Shown here in pieces: positions 51,601 to 59,379 of a stretch of DNA of 64,000 bases. A program made the translations under genes and the position numbers. The notes below the pieces were generated by a model, which worked only from the letters and a program-made list of their open reading frames with translations, did not search any database and had not been told where the DNA came from. Every line of letters begins with the position of its first letter. Position 1 is the first letter of the stretch. Source of the stretch: Zhouia amylolytica (GTDB lineage: Bacteria > Bacteroidota > Bacteroidia > Flavobacteriales > Flavobacteriaceae); assembly GCF_900116365.1 (NCBI RefSeq), contig NZ_FPAG01000002.1, forward strand, positions 299,341 through 363,340, in the 5' to 3' direction.

Positions 51601-51702
51601 CTCACCATCACCAACTATGACGGACCCGACCCTGAACAACCCCGAAATTATATTTTACCACCGCTGAGACAAATCACCTTAGGGGGGCAACTTAGATTTT
51701 AA
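48661..51702 (+). CDS. SusC/RagA-family TonB-dependent outer membrane transporter
   Basis: A 1013-residue TonB-linked barrel. An N-terminal membrane/signal segment (10-30) is followed by a carboxypeptidase regulatory-like domain (about 41-120: GLVTDKQGKPIPGATVIIKG), the SusC linker (VTALGEVTVNAGY) and the plug (about 130-240) with the hallmark LYIIDGVPFN (197-206) and VLKDADATAIYGSRAANGVV. The rest is the 22-strand barrel. It imports an oligomeric substrate bound by the SusD partner. No glycan-degrading enzyme is nearby, so the substrate may be a peptide or other polymer. It has no STN domain, so no FecR/anti-sigma control is expected. Confidence 0.95.
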   Translation: MENNFLNKTRIVLLLILFLCIMLLGYTAFGKPRTPLPIVQQQITGLVTDKQGKPIPGATVIIKGSTDGTFTNDKGVYNITATSNDVLVFSFIGFKSEEVPVENQLQLDVILTEDVTALGEVTVNAGYYTVSEKERTGSISSIKAEEIEKQPVNNPLGAMQGYMSGVNIQQTTGVPGGGYNIEIRGKNFINGNTNPLYIIDGVPFNANSLASASVSGSINNGNVSPLNALNPSDIESIEVLKDADATAIYGSRAANGVVLITTRKGKSGTTQFQATINSGMGHLSHFLELMNTPQYLEIRKEGVENDGFGSFLENPAFDFVWPDLKTWDQDRYTDWQQTLLGGTAYRTKLQLSVSGGSDQTRFRISGAHLNETTVFPGDSKYRNTAIHSNLNHRSKNKLFALNLTSNYTVETNNLPRTDLTLSAYKLSPNAPALYDDEGQLNWEDNSWDNPLAMLLEKYKAQSNTLMANAQVSYQILPALQVKTNLGYNNYQMDSYKLMPSTARNPKYGFTPENYSSQTRNRATNTSWIIEPQLSWNHQWDDASISVLAGATFQQQTTDQMVLKATGFPNNLMLENLAAANTIEILNDGQSEYHYQSIFSRLNFNWRNSYILNLTGRRDGSSRFGSGKQFGNFWSLGLAWIFSNSLSLDENGFLNYGKLRGSYGTTGSDNIGDYKFLNTFGVSGNDYNGITLLYPTGIYNPVFGWETNKKLELALDLNFFKDRIILNSAWYQNRSSDQLVGIPLAATTGFQSLTGNFEATVENTGWEFDLRTVNIAWEDFNWTTTLNLTLHKNKLVAFPDLATSTYANKYVIGKPLTIVKLYESLGVDPQTGIYQFRDFNDDGVINAIDDKQWIEDLAPELYGGIGNTFIYKNLSLEVFFQFKKQKAYNFYRSYPTPGYNYNMPVELYDRWRNEGDDASIQRATFGQFPGVWEAGQRQSDSNKAVSDSSFLRMRNVTLSYQLPGSLSKVMDVTLYVQGQNLLTITNYDGPDPEQPRNYILPPLRQITLGGQLRF

Positions 51703-51717
51703 CCATTAATATTTCGA

Positions 51718-53163
51718 ATGATGAAAAAGCATAGATATATAAATAAAAAGAGCAGGATACTAAGCGTTTTTCTGCCGGATCGTAACAGTACATTAAAAAT
51801 AGGAATTATCAGCCTGTTGGCACTGATAATGATAGGATGTGAGAAGTTTGTCGAAGTGGATCCCCCTAAAAATGTATTGATCGCAGAGGAAGTTTTTCAA
51901 GATCCTAACACGGTAGCCTCCACTATTGCAAATATGTATTATCAAATGCGTGAGCAAGGAATGGTTTCCGGACTGAACGGTTTGAGTATCGTTATGGGGA
52001 TTTATTCCGATGAACTCGATTACTATGGCTTTAGTAATGATTATTTGGCCATGTATACGCATAATGTAAACGCCTCGAACGGCCTGGTAGATGAATGGTG
52101 GCGTAACGCTTATCAAATAATTTACCTGGCAAATAATATCCTAGAAGGGGTCAATAATGCAACAGAACTCAGTTCAAACGATAAAGAAAGATTTATGGGG
52201 CAGGCCTATTTTGTACGCGCTTACCTTCACAGTTTATTGGTAACCATGTATGGAGACGTTCCCTATATAACTTCTACCGATTACCTTTTGAATAACAAGG
52301 TGGCAAGGGATGATGAAAATGAGGTGTACGAGCATATTATTGAAGATTTAAAAAAGGCCTCTGAATTATTACCCGTTGAAGATGAGAGTGGTGAGCGAGT
52401 GATCCCCAATCAAATAGTGGCAAAAGCCTTGCTTTCAAGAATGCATTTGTATAGGGGTAATTGGGAACAGGCACAAACGATGGCCACTGAAGTAATTAAT
52501 ACAACAGGATATCATTTACAGGAGGATCTCGACAAAGTATTTTTAAAGAATTCACCGGAAACCATCTGGCAGTTTAAACCTGAAGGTATTATACAGTTAA
52601 ACACCTATGAAGCAGCTCAGTTAATTATAGAGTTTATTCCGGGACAATCCTATTCATTACATAACAATTTATTAGCTGCTTTCGAACAAGGCGATTTAAG
52701 AAGAGTTCATTGGGTTAATAGTATTTCAAGTACAGCAGGCGATATCACCTTGTATTTTCCATATAAATACAAGCAAACAATAAATACTACCAATGAATCT
52801 TTAGAATTCTCCATCGTATTCCGAATGGCGGAACAACACTTAATTCGCGCCGAGGCCAGGGCGCATTTAAATAATATAGTGGGAGCACAGAATGATTTGA
52901 ACACGATTAGAGAAAGGGCAGGCTTACCGCCAGTGAATATTGGAAGTTCAATTGGACTCATAGAAGCTATTACCAGGGAGCGGCGGGTAGAACTGTTTAC
53001 AGAACACGGACACCGCTGGTTCGATCTTAAAAGATTAAAGAAGGCCAATCAGGTTCTTGAGAGTCTGAAGCCTAATTGGAGAAGTACTGATACTTTATTC
53101 CCAATTCCCATTAATGAATTGGAAATGAATCCGAAACTACAACCACAGAATAGTGGTTACTAA
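51718..53163 (+). CDS. SusD/RagB-family substrate-binding lipoprotein
   Basis: A 481-residue surface lipoprotein that forms the lid of the SusC transporter. The lipobox is LIMIGC with Cys41, after an unusually long, basic N-terminal stretch. TPR-like helices follow, and the C terminus has the SusD block RAEARAHLNNIVGAQNDLNTIRERAGLPP-type, then RRVELFTEHGHRWFDLKRL and LFPIPINELEMNPKLQPQNSGY, which is the standard ending. It starts 15 bp after susC. Confidence 0.95.
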   Translation: MMKKHRYINKKSRILSVFLPDRNSTLKIGIISLLALIMIGCEKFVEVDPPKNVLIAEEVFQDPNTVASTIANMYYQMREQGMVSGLNGLSIVMGIYSDELDYYGFSNDYLAMYTHNVNASNGLVDEWWRNAYQIIYLANNILEGVNNATELSSNDKERFMGQAYFVRAYLHSLLVTMYGDVPYITSTDYLLNNKVARDDENEVYEHIIEDLKKASELLPVEDESGERVIPNQIVAKALLSRMHLYRGNWEQAQTMATEVINTTGYHLQEDLDKVFLKNSPETIWQFKPEGIIQLNTYEAAQLIIEFIPGQSYSLHNNLLAAFEQGDLRRVHWVNSISSTAGDITLYFPYKYKQTINTTNESLEFSIVFRMAEQHLIRAEARAHLNNIVGAQNDLNTIRERAGLPPVNIGSSIGLIEAITRERRVELFTEHGHRWFDLKRLKKANQVLESLKPNWRSTDTLFPIPINELEMNPKLQPQNSGY

Positions 53164-53198
53164 AAACCAATTTTATTAAATAAATATAAAAAAGGACC

Positions 53199-54509
53199 AT
53201 GAAATTACATTCAATATTATTCATCATACTTTCATTGATACTGACGAATAACAGGGGATACCCTCAATCGCAAAGTAGCCAGGAGGAAAAGGACTGGAAA
53301 GAATTTAATGAACTAAAGCTCCTGTATTACAATACCCCGGAGCAGGAAGCTAAAGCCAAAAGCCCAAGTTTATTGGTATATAAGAGATATGAAGATGAAG
53401 TGTATAGCAAAAGGTCTGTTATGGCTGAAAAATTTATGAATAATTACCCGGAGTCGAAGTATTATAAAGAGGTACTGCAGTGGTATTTAAGCGCATTCTT
53501 TTTACCGGTATTTATCCCGGAAACTATAGAAAAAGAGCGACTTGAAATTCTTAATGCATTCTATGGTCCTGATAAATGGAAAGGAGCTGACCGTTTTCGA
53601 AGGGTCCTACCCATTAACAAAAGCGCAATGGAGTTGTGGTTGGAGAAAGGAAACAAGTATGTAGAAAAATTTTTAGCATCAAATGCCTCGCCACAGGATA
53701 AGTTTGAAATCGAACAGTCACTGATTAATCGGGATGTTTTTATAGCCAATAGGTGGTTTGTTGGATTGGAGAGAGAATCACTTGAAGAGGATTTTTGGGA
53801 ACAATTTTATCAATTCTATTGGGAAAGTATTTATCAGCGCATAGAACAATTATTTTACAAATATTCCGAATTGGAATCCATGACTCACTATGCAAATCGG
53901 TTTGTGAAATATGTAACAGATCACTCAAAGGTTCCTTCTCTTAGGAAATATTATTGGCAACGCTTTTATGAATTTACCAATGAAAAAGAACATGCGAAGC
54001 ATAAAGGTATAAGTGCTTTACAAAAAGTGGCTCTTGATAATCTAAAGGCACTAAACACCCAGGATATGAACGATAATAAGGCCAAATCAAAGGCTTTAGA
54101 AATGAGTTTTACTGCTATGGATGGCACGAAGGTAAACCTGAAGAATATGAGAGGCAAGGTGGTATTAATTGATTTTTGGTCAACTTACTGTCCTCCGTGC
54201 ATTAAAGAAATGCCCCATGTGAAAGAACTCTATGACAAGTATAAAGACAATGGGTTTGAAGTAATCGGGATTATTGCCAATGGAGAAGAATCCCGAGAAC
54301 AGATAATGAAGATTATGGAAAAAACCAGGGCTACCTGGCCGCAGCGTTTAGATAAAGCTTCAAATGTGTCGGTTAGTTATCATTCACTATATAACATCAA
54401 TAGTTTGCCGACAGTTTGGTTATTGGATAAAGAAGGAAGAATAGTAGATAGAAATGCCAGGGGAGAAAGGTTGGAACCTTTGATACGTAAATATTTAGAG
54501 TTAGATTAG
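53199..54509 (+). CDS. TlpA-like periplasmic thioredoxin with large N-terminal domain
   Basis: A 436-residue exported protein (signal peptide about 1-22). Residues about 25-290 form a helical N-terminal region without an obvious family. The C-terminal TlpA/ResA domain (about 295-435) has VVLIDFWSTYCPPCIKEMPHVKELY with active-site Cys331 and Cys334 and the cis-Pro loop INSLPTVWLLDKEG. Such proteins reduce or rearrange disulfides in the periplasm. It is third in the susC-susD transcript and faces a small two-Cys secreted protein gene and a MauE-like gene on the other strand. Confidence 0.9.
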   Translation: MKLHSILFIILSLILTNNRGYPQSQSSQEEKDWKEFNELKLLYYNTPEQEAKAKSPSLLVYKRYEDEVYSKRSVMAEKFMNNYPESKYYKEVLQWYLSAFFLPVFIPETIEKERLEILNAFYGPDKWKGADRFRRVLPINKSAMELWLEKGNKYVEKFLASNASPQDKFEIEQSLINRDVFIANRWFVGLERESLEEDFWEQFYQFYWESIYQRIEQLFYKYSELESMTHYANRFVKYVTDHSKVPSLRKYYWQRFYEFTNEKEHAKHKGISALQKVALDNLKALNTQDMNDNKAKSKALEMSFTAMDGTKVNLKNMRGKVVLIDFWSTYCPPCIKEMPHVKELYDKYKDNGFEVIGIIANGEESREQIMKIMEKTRATWPQRLDKASNVSVSYHSLYNINSLPTVWLLDKEGRIVDRNARGERLEPLIRKYLELD

Positions 54510-54525
54510 TAAGCGTAATATAAAT

Positions 54526-54556
54526 AGGCTGCCTTAAATTAAAAGGCAGCCTTTTA
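54526..54556. terminator. Bidirectional terminator after the TlpA-like gene
   Basis: AGGCTGCCTT (54526-54535) pairs with AAGGCAGCCT (54543-54552), followed by TTTT. It lies between convergent genes. Confidence 0.8.
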
Positions 54557-54571
54557 ATTTAAAATAAACTA

Positions 54572-54817
54572 CTATTCAACCCTTTTTAAAGGATTCTCCA
54601 GTGATGGCTCGTCGTACAATTGGTAACCATTATGAGTACATAATTCACCCGTTGCCATTGGCGAACATTGAGTTTGCACTTGCTGAATTCCGGGAATAAA
54701 AGGATCGTCGTAATAACCAATCTGACTACTACTGTTTGCATCTGCTGCAAATGCAATACCTATTGCTACTAAAAAAGCAAAGGCTGGTAGGGCGGTTTTA
54801 AAAACTTTTGTCTTCAT
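54572..54817 (-). CDS. Small secreted two-cysteine protein (DUF6520-like)
   Basis: An 81-residue exported protein. MKTKVFKTALPAFAFLVAIGIAFAAD is a strong signal peptide of the kind seen in DUF6520 proteins, a family assignment I make from memory. The mature part is about 57 residues with two cysteines, Cys51 and Cys60 (QCSPMATGELC), likely to form a disulfide, and a variable C terminus. Function unknown. Upstream on the same strand is a MauE-like membrane protein, and the convergent TlpA-like thioredoxin ends 62 bp away, so the neighbourhood suggests that its disulfide is managed by these proteins. Confidence 0.75.
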   Translation of the reverse strand: MKTKVFKTALPAFAFLVAIGIAFAADANSSSQIGYYDDPFIPGIQQVQTQCSPMATGELCTHNGYQLYDEPSLENPLKRVE

Positions 54818-54882
54818 TTTTATAAATTTTAAATAATACCTACTCTTTAAGGTTTTCGGCTTCCCCTTCCTTAATTGCGCAA

Positions 54883-55338
54883 TTAAGTTTTTATGTATTG
54901 TTTGATATTTTTCTCATGTATTGTAGAGATATTATTTGATTCAAGGATTATTGCGATTACTGCCAGAAACATAAATACTATATTAAATACCAAGTGTTCC
55001 GTCCACCCCAGTTGTTCGAGCACCCCGCCACATGAACAAGGGATATGGTCACTAAAGTTTAAAATAGCAATGATGTACATACTGAAAGCCATCATAAGAC
55101 CAAGACTCGCATATAAAGCTGGGATGCGAAATTTTTTGACTATGAGTAGCAGCGCAAGTGCAAGTTCAATAGAAGGAACACCATAGGCCACCAGCCCCTT
55201 AAAATTGGTGAGCATGGGAGACTGCCCCAACTGCACCCTGAAGGTTTCAAAATCCAATAGCTTACTTACCGCAGCATATACAAACAACAGGATGTAGAAG
55301 AGGCAGATGATATCAATAATAGTGGCTTTTAGTTTCAT
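54883..55338 (-). CDS. MauE/DoxX-like redox membrane protein
   Basis: A 151-residue membrane protein with four hydrophobic helices. The block FVYAAVSKLLDFETFRVQLGQSP and IELALALLLIVKKFR fit the MauE/DoxX family. A CSC motif (Cys101, Cys103 in IPCSCGGVLEQLGW) lies in the loop before the last helix. MauE of methylotrophs is needed for disulfide-rich methylamine dehydrogenase maturation, and family members act with thioredoxin-like partners. It precedes the small two-cysteine protein by 65 bp. Confidence 0.85.
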   Translation of the reverse strand: MKLKATIIDIICLFYILLFVYAAVSKLLDFETFRVQLGQSPMLTNFKGLVAYGVPSIELALALLLIVKKFRIPALYASLGLMMAFSMYIIAILNFSDHIPCSCGGVLEQLGWTEHLVFNIVFMFLAVIAIILESNNISTIHEKNIKQYIKT

Positions 55339-55571
55339 TTTTCAGGCATTAGTAGTGTATATTTTAATTATTATGCCTTGTAAGTGTAGCTTTTGAAACC
55401 ATTGCTAAAGTATTGCAAAGGATTGAATAGACACTTTTAAAAAACCTTTAAATAGATAAGAATACTATAAAAGTTGGATTTTATATGTTTTGAAATTCAA
55501 GCGGAGGAGGTTTTGAACGTGCTAAAATTGATTTATTGAACATTAAATGGTTCCAAACAGACAGTCATTCA

Positions 55572-57257
55572 TTAAAGACCCCGTTTAAGTTCTTCGAGAA
55601 AGTAGGAGGTGCTAATCCCCGTTTTTGATTTAAAGGCTCTCGTAAACCGTTGTGTAGTGCTAAAACAAGCTTCTTTGGCCAGGGCAGCATTGGTGTATTT
55701 TCTTAAAATGGGTTCCTTTTTTAATCTCGCCACGATAAAATCTATTTTGAGGTCATTGATGTAGTTGGCAAAACTTTTACCTCGGAAACGAGCTATAATT
55801 TTAGATAGGTACTTGGAGTTTACATCAAATTGAGCGGCTAATTTACTTACAGATAAATTTTCATCCAGGAACTGCTGCTTCTCCTCAAAAGTTTTTAGCT
55901 GCTTGATGACTGTACTCACAACATCTTCACTAATATTTAGATCCGAATAGCTAAGGGGTGCAACAGGAGATACTACAGATTCCTTCGGTTCCTCATCCAT
56001 CAGTTTTTTAAACTGCTCCTCATAGCGTTTTCTGATTTTTAAATGCCTAACCACAAACAAACCTAATAGCGAAAAAACGATCCCCAACCCTGCAGTGAGG
56101 TATCCTCTTCTTTTGTGTTCCTTGCGGAGCTGTATTTCCAAATTAGATTTCGTACGCTCCAGTACTTTGGTATCATATTCTTTGAATATTTTTTTGTAGA
56201 GGTAGTAGTTATGTTGGTTAAGAACACTATCTAGGCGCTCCAACTGATCAATATAATAAAGTTGTTGCTCGGTATCATCAGAAGAAATAGCCTGCTTTAG
56301 CAGGATCTCAAAACTTTCTCTTAGGTCTGCCCGGATATAATGATGCGCATTAAAGTTTTCATCAACGGTTTTGAAATCATCCATAGCCTTATCCTTTATA
56401 CCCAGTGCCAAGTAACTTTTTCCACGATAAAAATACCCGATAGCACTATTAGCGAAGTCATCCCTTTTAGCAATACCTGGTAATACTTCATTAAGTAAGG
56501 TAAGGGCATTGTGGTAATTGTCTCTGTAGTATTGATTAACCCCTTCCGAAAGCTTAAAATAGATTTCCATGGTTGCCATACCCAATCGCCTGGATGCTTC
56601 TAGTCCTACTTTGTTAGTCTCAGAACAATCCCCGTAATTTCCCATGCGATTCTGGCATAGACTTATTTGGTGTAAGGTGTTCAGGTAGGCTCTTTCTTTA
56701 TGATGCTTAAAATAAGGAAGGCATTCTTTGAGTAATGACAATGCTTCCATATAATAGCCCAGATAGTACTTTACCTGTGCGATGAGGTATTGGTTCTTGT
56801 AATATAAATAGGGTGTTTTATCCAGGGTAAGATACTCTGTTGCTTTGAGGTAGTTATTAAGAGCTGCAGTATGGTCTTTCGCTCCATAATGAACAATTCC
56901 TCGGGTGAGGTAACTACTCGCAATTAAACTACTGTCTTGAATACGTTTGGCGACCATGAGCATACTATCTGAAAATCGGATTTTTTGAACATGATCGGTG
57001 CGATGGAGGTAGTATTTGTAGGCATAAAATTCTTCAGTATCGTTTTTTTCTGCTCTTGCCTTCATTAAATAGGCCTTTAAATACGCTTGCTGTGAAATAC
57101 TGCCTTTGGACGAAAGTTTAATTTTATGAGCTAAGGTAGCGTAGTCGATTGACACTAAACTATCGAGGTTGTTTAGACCCTGAGTTTGTGCACTGGCGGT
57201 TACGAAGTGTAAAGGCCACAACAGTATATAAAGTAATATTTGAACTGATATTTTCAA
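55572..57257 (-). CDS. TPR-sensor AraC-type membrane regulator
   Basis: A 561-residue protein with three parts: signal peptide and periplasmic TPR repeats (about 25-330), one membrane helix (about 385-403, GYLTAGLGIVFSLLGLFVV) and a C-terminal AraC HTH (about 455-560: LSVSKLAAQFDVNSKYLSKIIARFRGKSFANYIN, then TNAALAKEACFSTTQRFTRAFKSKTGISTSYF). Proteins of this build in Bacteroidetes sense a periplasmic signal directly and bind DNA. It probably controls the SusC/D, TlpA, MauE neighbourhood, or the divergent lipoprotein gene. Confidence 0.88.
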   Translation of the reverse strand: MKISVQILLYILLWPLHFVTASAQTQGLNNLDSLVSIDYATLAHKIKLSSKGSISQQAYLKAYLMKARAEKNDTEEFYAYKYYLHRTDHVQKIRFSDSMLMVAKRIQDSSLIASSYLTRGIVHYGAKDHTAALNNYLKATEYLTLDKTPYLYYKNQYLIAQVKYYLGYYMEALSLLKECLPYFKHHKERAYLNTLHQISLCQNRMGNYGDCSETNKVGLEASRRLGMATMEIYFKLSEGVNQYYRDNYHNALTLLNEVLPGIAKRDDFANSAIGYFYRGKSYLALGIKDKAMDDFKTVDENFNAHHYIRADLRESFEILLKQAISSDDTEQQLYYIDQLERLDSVLNQHNYYLYKKIFKEYDTKVLERTKSNLEIQLRKEHKRRGYLTAGLGIVFSLLGLFVVRHLKIRKRYEEQFKKLMDEEPKESVVSPVAPLSYSDLNISEDVVSTVIKQLKTFEEKQQFLDENLSVSKLAAQFDVNSKYLSKIIARFRGKSFANYINDLKIDFIVARLKKEPILRKYTNAALAKEACFSTTQRFTRAFKSKTGISTSYFLEELKRGL

Positions 57258-57400
57258 AATAAATGATATCGAATACAGGGTATTTACTTATATCTGTAAT
57301 CTTTATAAATGTATTGAATTATTGCTAAAAATAGCGGTAAAAAGATTAATTATTTACAGAAAATACGTATTTAAATTTACGAAAATGCATTTGTATTCAT

Positions 57401-57431
57401 TTGATTGATGTATGATTCTCTTCTAGCTTTG
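57401..57431 (+). promoter_or_regulatory. Promoter of the 213-residue lipoprotein gene
   Basis: A -33 TTG (57401-57403) and -7 TAGCTTTG (57424-57431) are spaced by 20 bases. The leader is about 95 nt. Confidence 0.5.
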
Positions 57432-57533
57432 ATTCGAATTCAAAAGCCAAATAGGCCCATAAACAGGGCTTTGGTTCAACCTTTCCGGAATACTGAACTG
57501 ATTCACAGATTAAAACAACATTAAATCAAAATC

Positions 57534-58175
57534 ATGAAAAATTTATTTAAATATTTTATATGCATTCTTTTTGTTTCCTGTAGCAATAATGAAGGAGACT
57601 ATACTGATAATCCGGAACATAAGGCCTCTAAATCTATAATAACCAATGAAACTAAATCGCTTTATACATCAATTAAAGCCGATTACTTAAAACAAGCAGA
57701 TCGTCCGTTAAGCACTGCGCAAAGAAGTGCCTTAATTCACAAACTCTCGGATAAATATGGATTAAACACCTATCCTAATACAGGTACCTCTTTAAGAATT
57801 AGTTATGAGGATATTACCAGGCAGGAGCTTCAGCAACTCATCGAGAATTCAGATTTAAGTACTGCCGCGAAAAACAGTTTGTCAAACTTTGCTAATACCA
57901 TATTGATGGTCCAGTACCAACCGGATCCTGAACTTTATGATTATTTAATTCAATATCAATACAATGTACTAACAGACAACCAGTTTAATAGCTATGATAT
58001 ACAGGTGTTAAATACCACCTCAGATATGGCAATGTTGACAACCTATGGCGATGACGAAGAACGTGAAGATGAAGATTGGGATATAGCCGTCGGTCATATA
58101 GCCTCCTGGATTAATAGCTCCTTGGAAAGCAATGAGGAGGCAGCTTTAGAAACACTAATTCAACAGTTAAAATAA
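57534..58175 (+). CDS. Lipoprotein of unknown function
   Basis: A 213-residue predicted lipoprotein (signal MKNLFKYFICILFVSC, Cys16). The mature part is helical and rich in Ser, Asn and Gln (SLYTSIKADYLKQADRPLS, RQELQQLIENSDLSTAAKN) and ends with an acidic patch (GDDEEREDEDWD near 173-184). I do not recognise the family. It is divergent from the TPR-AraC regulator, a frequent regulator-target arrangement. A terminator follows. Confidence 0.7.
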   Translation: MKNLFKYFICILFVSCSNNEGDYTDNPEHKASKSIITNETKSLYTSIKADYLKQADRPLSTAQRSALIHKLSDKYGLNTYPNTGTSLRISYEDITRQELQQLIENSDLSTAAKNSLSNFANTILMVQYQPDPELYDYLIQYQYNVLTDNQFNSYDIQVLNTTSDMAMLTTYGDDEEREDEDWDIAVGHIASWINSSLESNEEAALETLIQQLK

Positions 58176-58197
58176 TCCCCGAATAAACCTCGGAAAA

Positions 58198-58230
58198 GGG
58201 AGGGGTCATTCACAGGGCACCTCTCTTTTA
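58198..58230 (+). terminator. Terminator after the lipoprotein gene
   Basis: GGAGGGGT and ACCTCTC arms pair with one G-T around a loop containing CATTCACAGG, followed by TTTT. Confidence 0.5.
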
Positions 58231-58270
58231 ATTAAATTAAAGAAGCTTTTATTTAATGATGATTTAAGTT

Positions 58271-59095
58271 ATGGATGTTGATTACAATATGAGATCCATA
58301 GATAGATCGGAGCATATAAGGTTACAAACAAGCAATTTATACCTGATCATTATTCAATATGGAATACTACAAGTGTCTGGTGAGTATGTCAAATCTAATT
58401 TGCATCAAAAAGCGCTATTTCTAATCGGAACTAAACTTCCGGTATCCTTAAACATAGTCGGTACCGATTTTAGGGCTTGGCTTATTCAAATTAACTTAAC
58501 TGTTCTCGGAAAGTATAATGCTTCGGGCTTGGCTCAATTATATTTTTATTCGATTGAAAAAGAAAAGTCCTTCAATTTAAGATTAAGTAATAGAACATAT
58601 ATCATATTAAAAATATTAACGAGTTATATATGGTATAAATCAAACTCACAGACATTTAATTCTTTAGAAAGGAATTTGAAACAGTTGGCCCTTGTAATCT
58701 TTTTTATGGAGGTAGAAAAGATTCTCCCTGTTTCAGAGCATTATATACTGGTTGATCACCAAATTTTCATTGACTTTTTAAAATTAGTGAATCAACACAT
58801 TTCTAGCGAACATCAGGTGCAATTTTATGCAGATCGCCTTTGTGTTACTCCACAAACCCTGTCTTCAAAACTTAAAAAAATAAGTGGTAAAACTGCTAAA
58901 TATTATTTAAGTGAAGTCCTGTTACAAAAAGCGGAAATTGCATTATCCGGCTCTTTATCTATTATTGAGATTTCAGAGAAATTGGGCTTTAGGAATCCAA
59001 GCTGCTTTAATATTTTTTTTAAATCTAAAACCAATCTAACACCTACATCATATAGAAAAAAGCTCCAGAAACTTACCAGTAAAACCAAATATTAA
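58271..59095 (+). CDS. AraC-family transcriptional regulator
   Basis: A 274-residue regulator. The N-terminal part (about 1-150) looks like a degenerate cupin-type sensor. The C-terminal HTH_18 (about 175-270) has QVQFYADRLCVTPQTLSSKLKKISGKTAKYYL and SIIEISEKLGFRNPSCFNIFFKSKTNLTPTSYRK, both helices of a typical AraC domain. It is directly followed (4 bp) by a small HTH protein and a TPR protein, so the three are one unit. Confidence 0.85.
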   Translation: MDVDYNMRSIDRSEHIRLQTSNLYLIIIQYGILQVSGEYVKSNLHQKALFLIGTKLPVSLNIVGTDFRAWLIQINLTVLGKYNASGLAQLYFYSIEKEKSFNLRLSNRTYIILKILTSYIWYKSNSQTFNSLERNLKQLALVIFFMEVEKILPVSEHYILVDHQIFIDFLKLVNQHISSEHQVQFYADRLCVTPQTLSSKLKKISGKTAKYYLSEVLLQKAEIALSGSLSIIEISEKLGFRNPSCFNIFFKSKTNLTPTSYRKKLQKLTSKTKY

Positions 59096-59099
59096 AACT

Positions 59100-59378
59100 A
59101 TGACCCAAATTTTACTTACCGCAGAAGACCTTGAAGGATTTAAAGATGAATTAATTAATGAAGTTAAAATGCTTGTTAAGGAAGCCTTGCATACTTCCAC
59201 CACGAATTGGATTAAATCGGCAGAAGTACGGAAATTACTCGGAATAAGTCATAGTACTTTATGTAAAATGAGAGCCAACGGGACCCTGCCATCCACTAAA
59301 ATTGGAGGCATATATTTCCATGATAGAAAAGCGATTGCCCAACTTTTAGGAGTAAATATATCCTTTGAAGAAGCATAG
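59100..59378 (+). CDS. Small excisionase-like HTH protein
   Basis: A 92-residue protein with an N-terminal helix and a MerR/excisionase-type winged helix (residues about 36-85: WIKSAEVRKLLGISHSTLCKMRANGTLPSTKIGG, then YFHDRKAI). It lacks the wing-associated effector domain of MerR. Such proteins occur in Bacteroidetes both with mobile elements and as stand-alone regulators. It lies 4 bp after the AraC gene. Confidence 0.8.
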   Translation: MTQILLTAEDLEGFKDELINEVKMLVKEALHTSTTNWIKSAEVRKLLGISHSTLCKMRANGTLPSTKIGGIYFHDRKAIAQLLGVNISFEEA

Positions 59379-59379
59379 A

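Noticed and set aside
48661-53163. Polysaccharide utilisation locus reading of the SusC/SusD pair
   Set aside because: No glycoside hydrolase, lyase, sulfatase or esterase gene is nearby; neighbours are redox proteins, so a glycan role is not supported.
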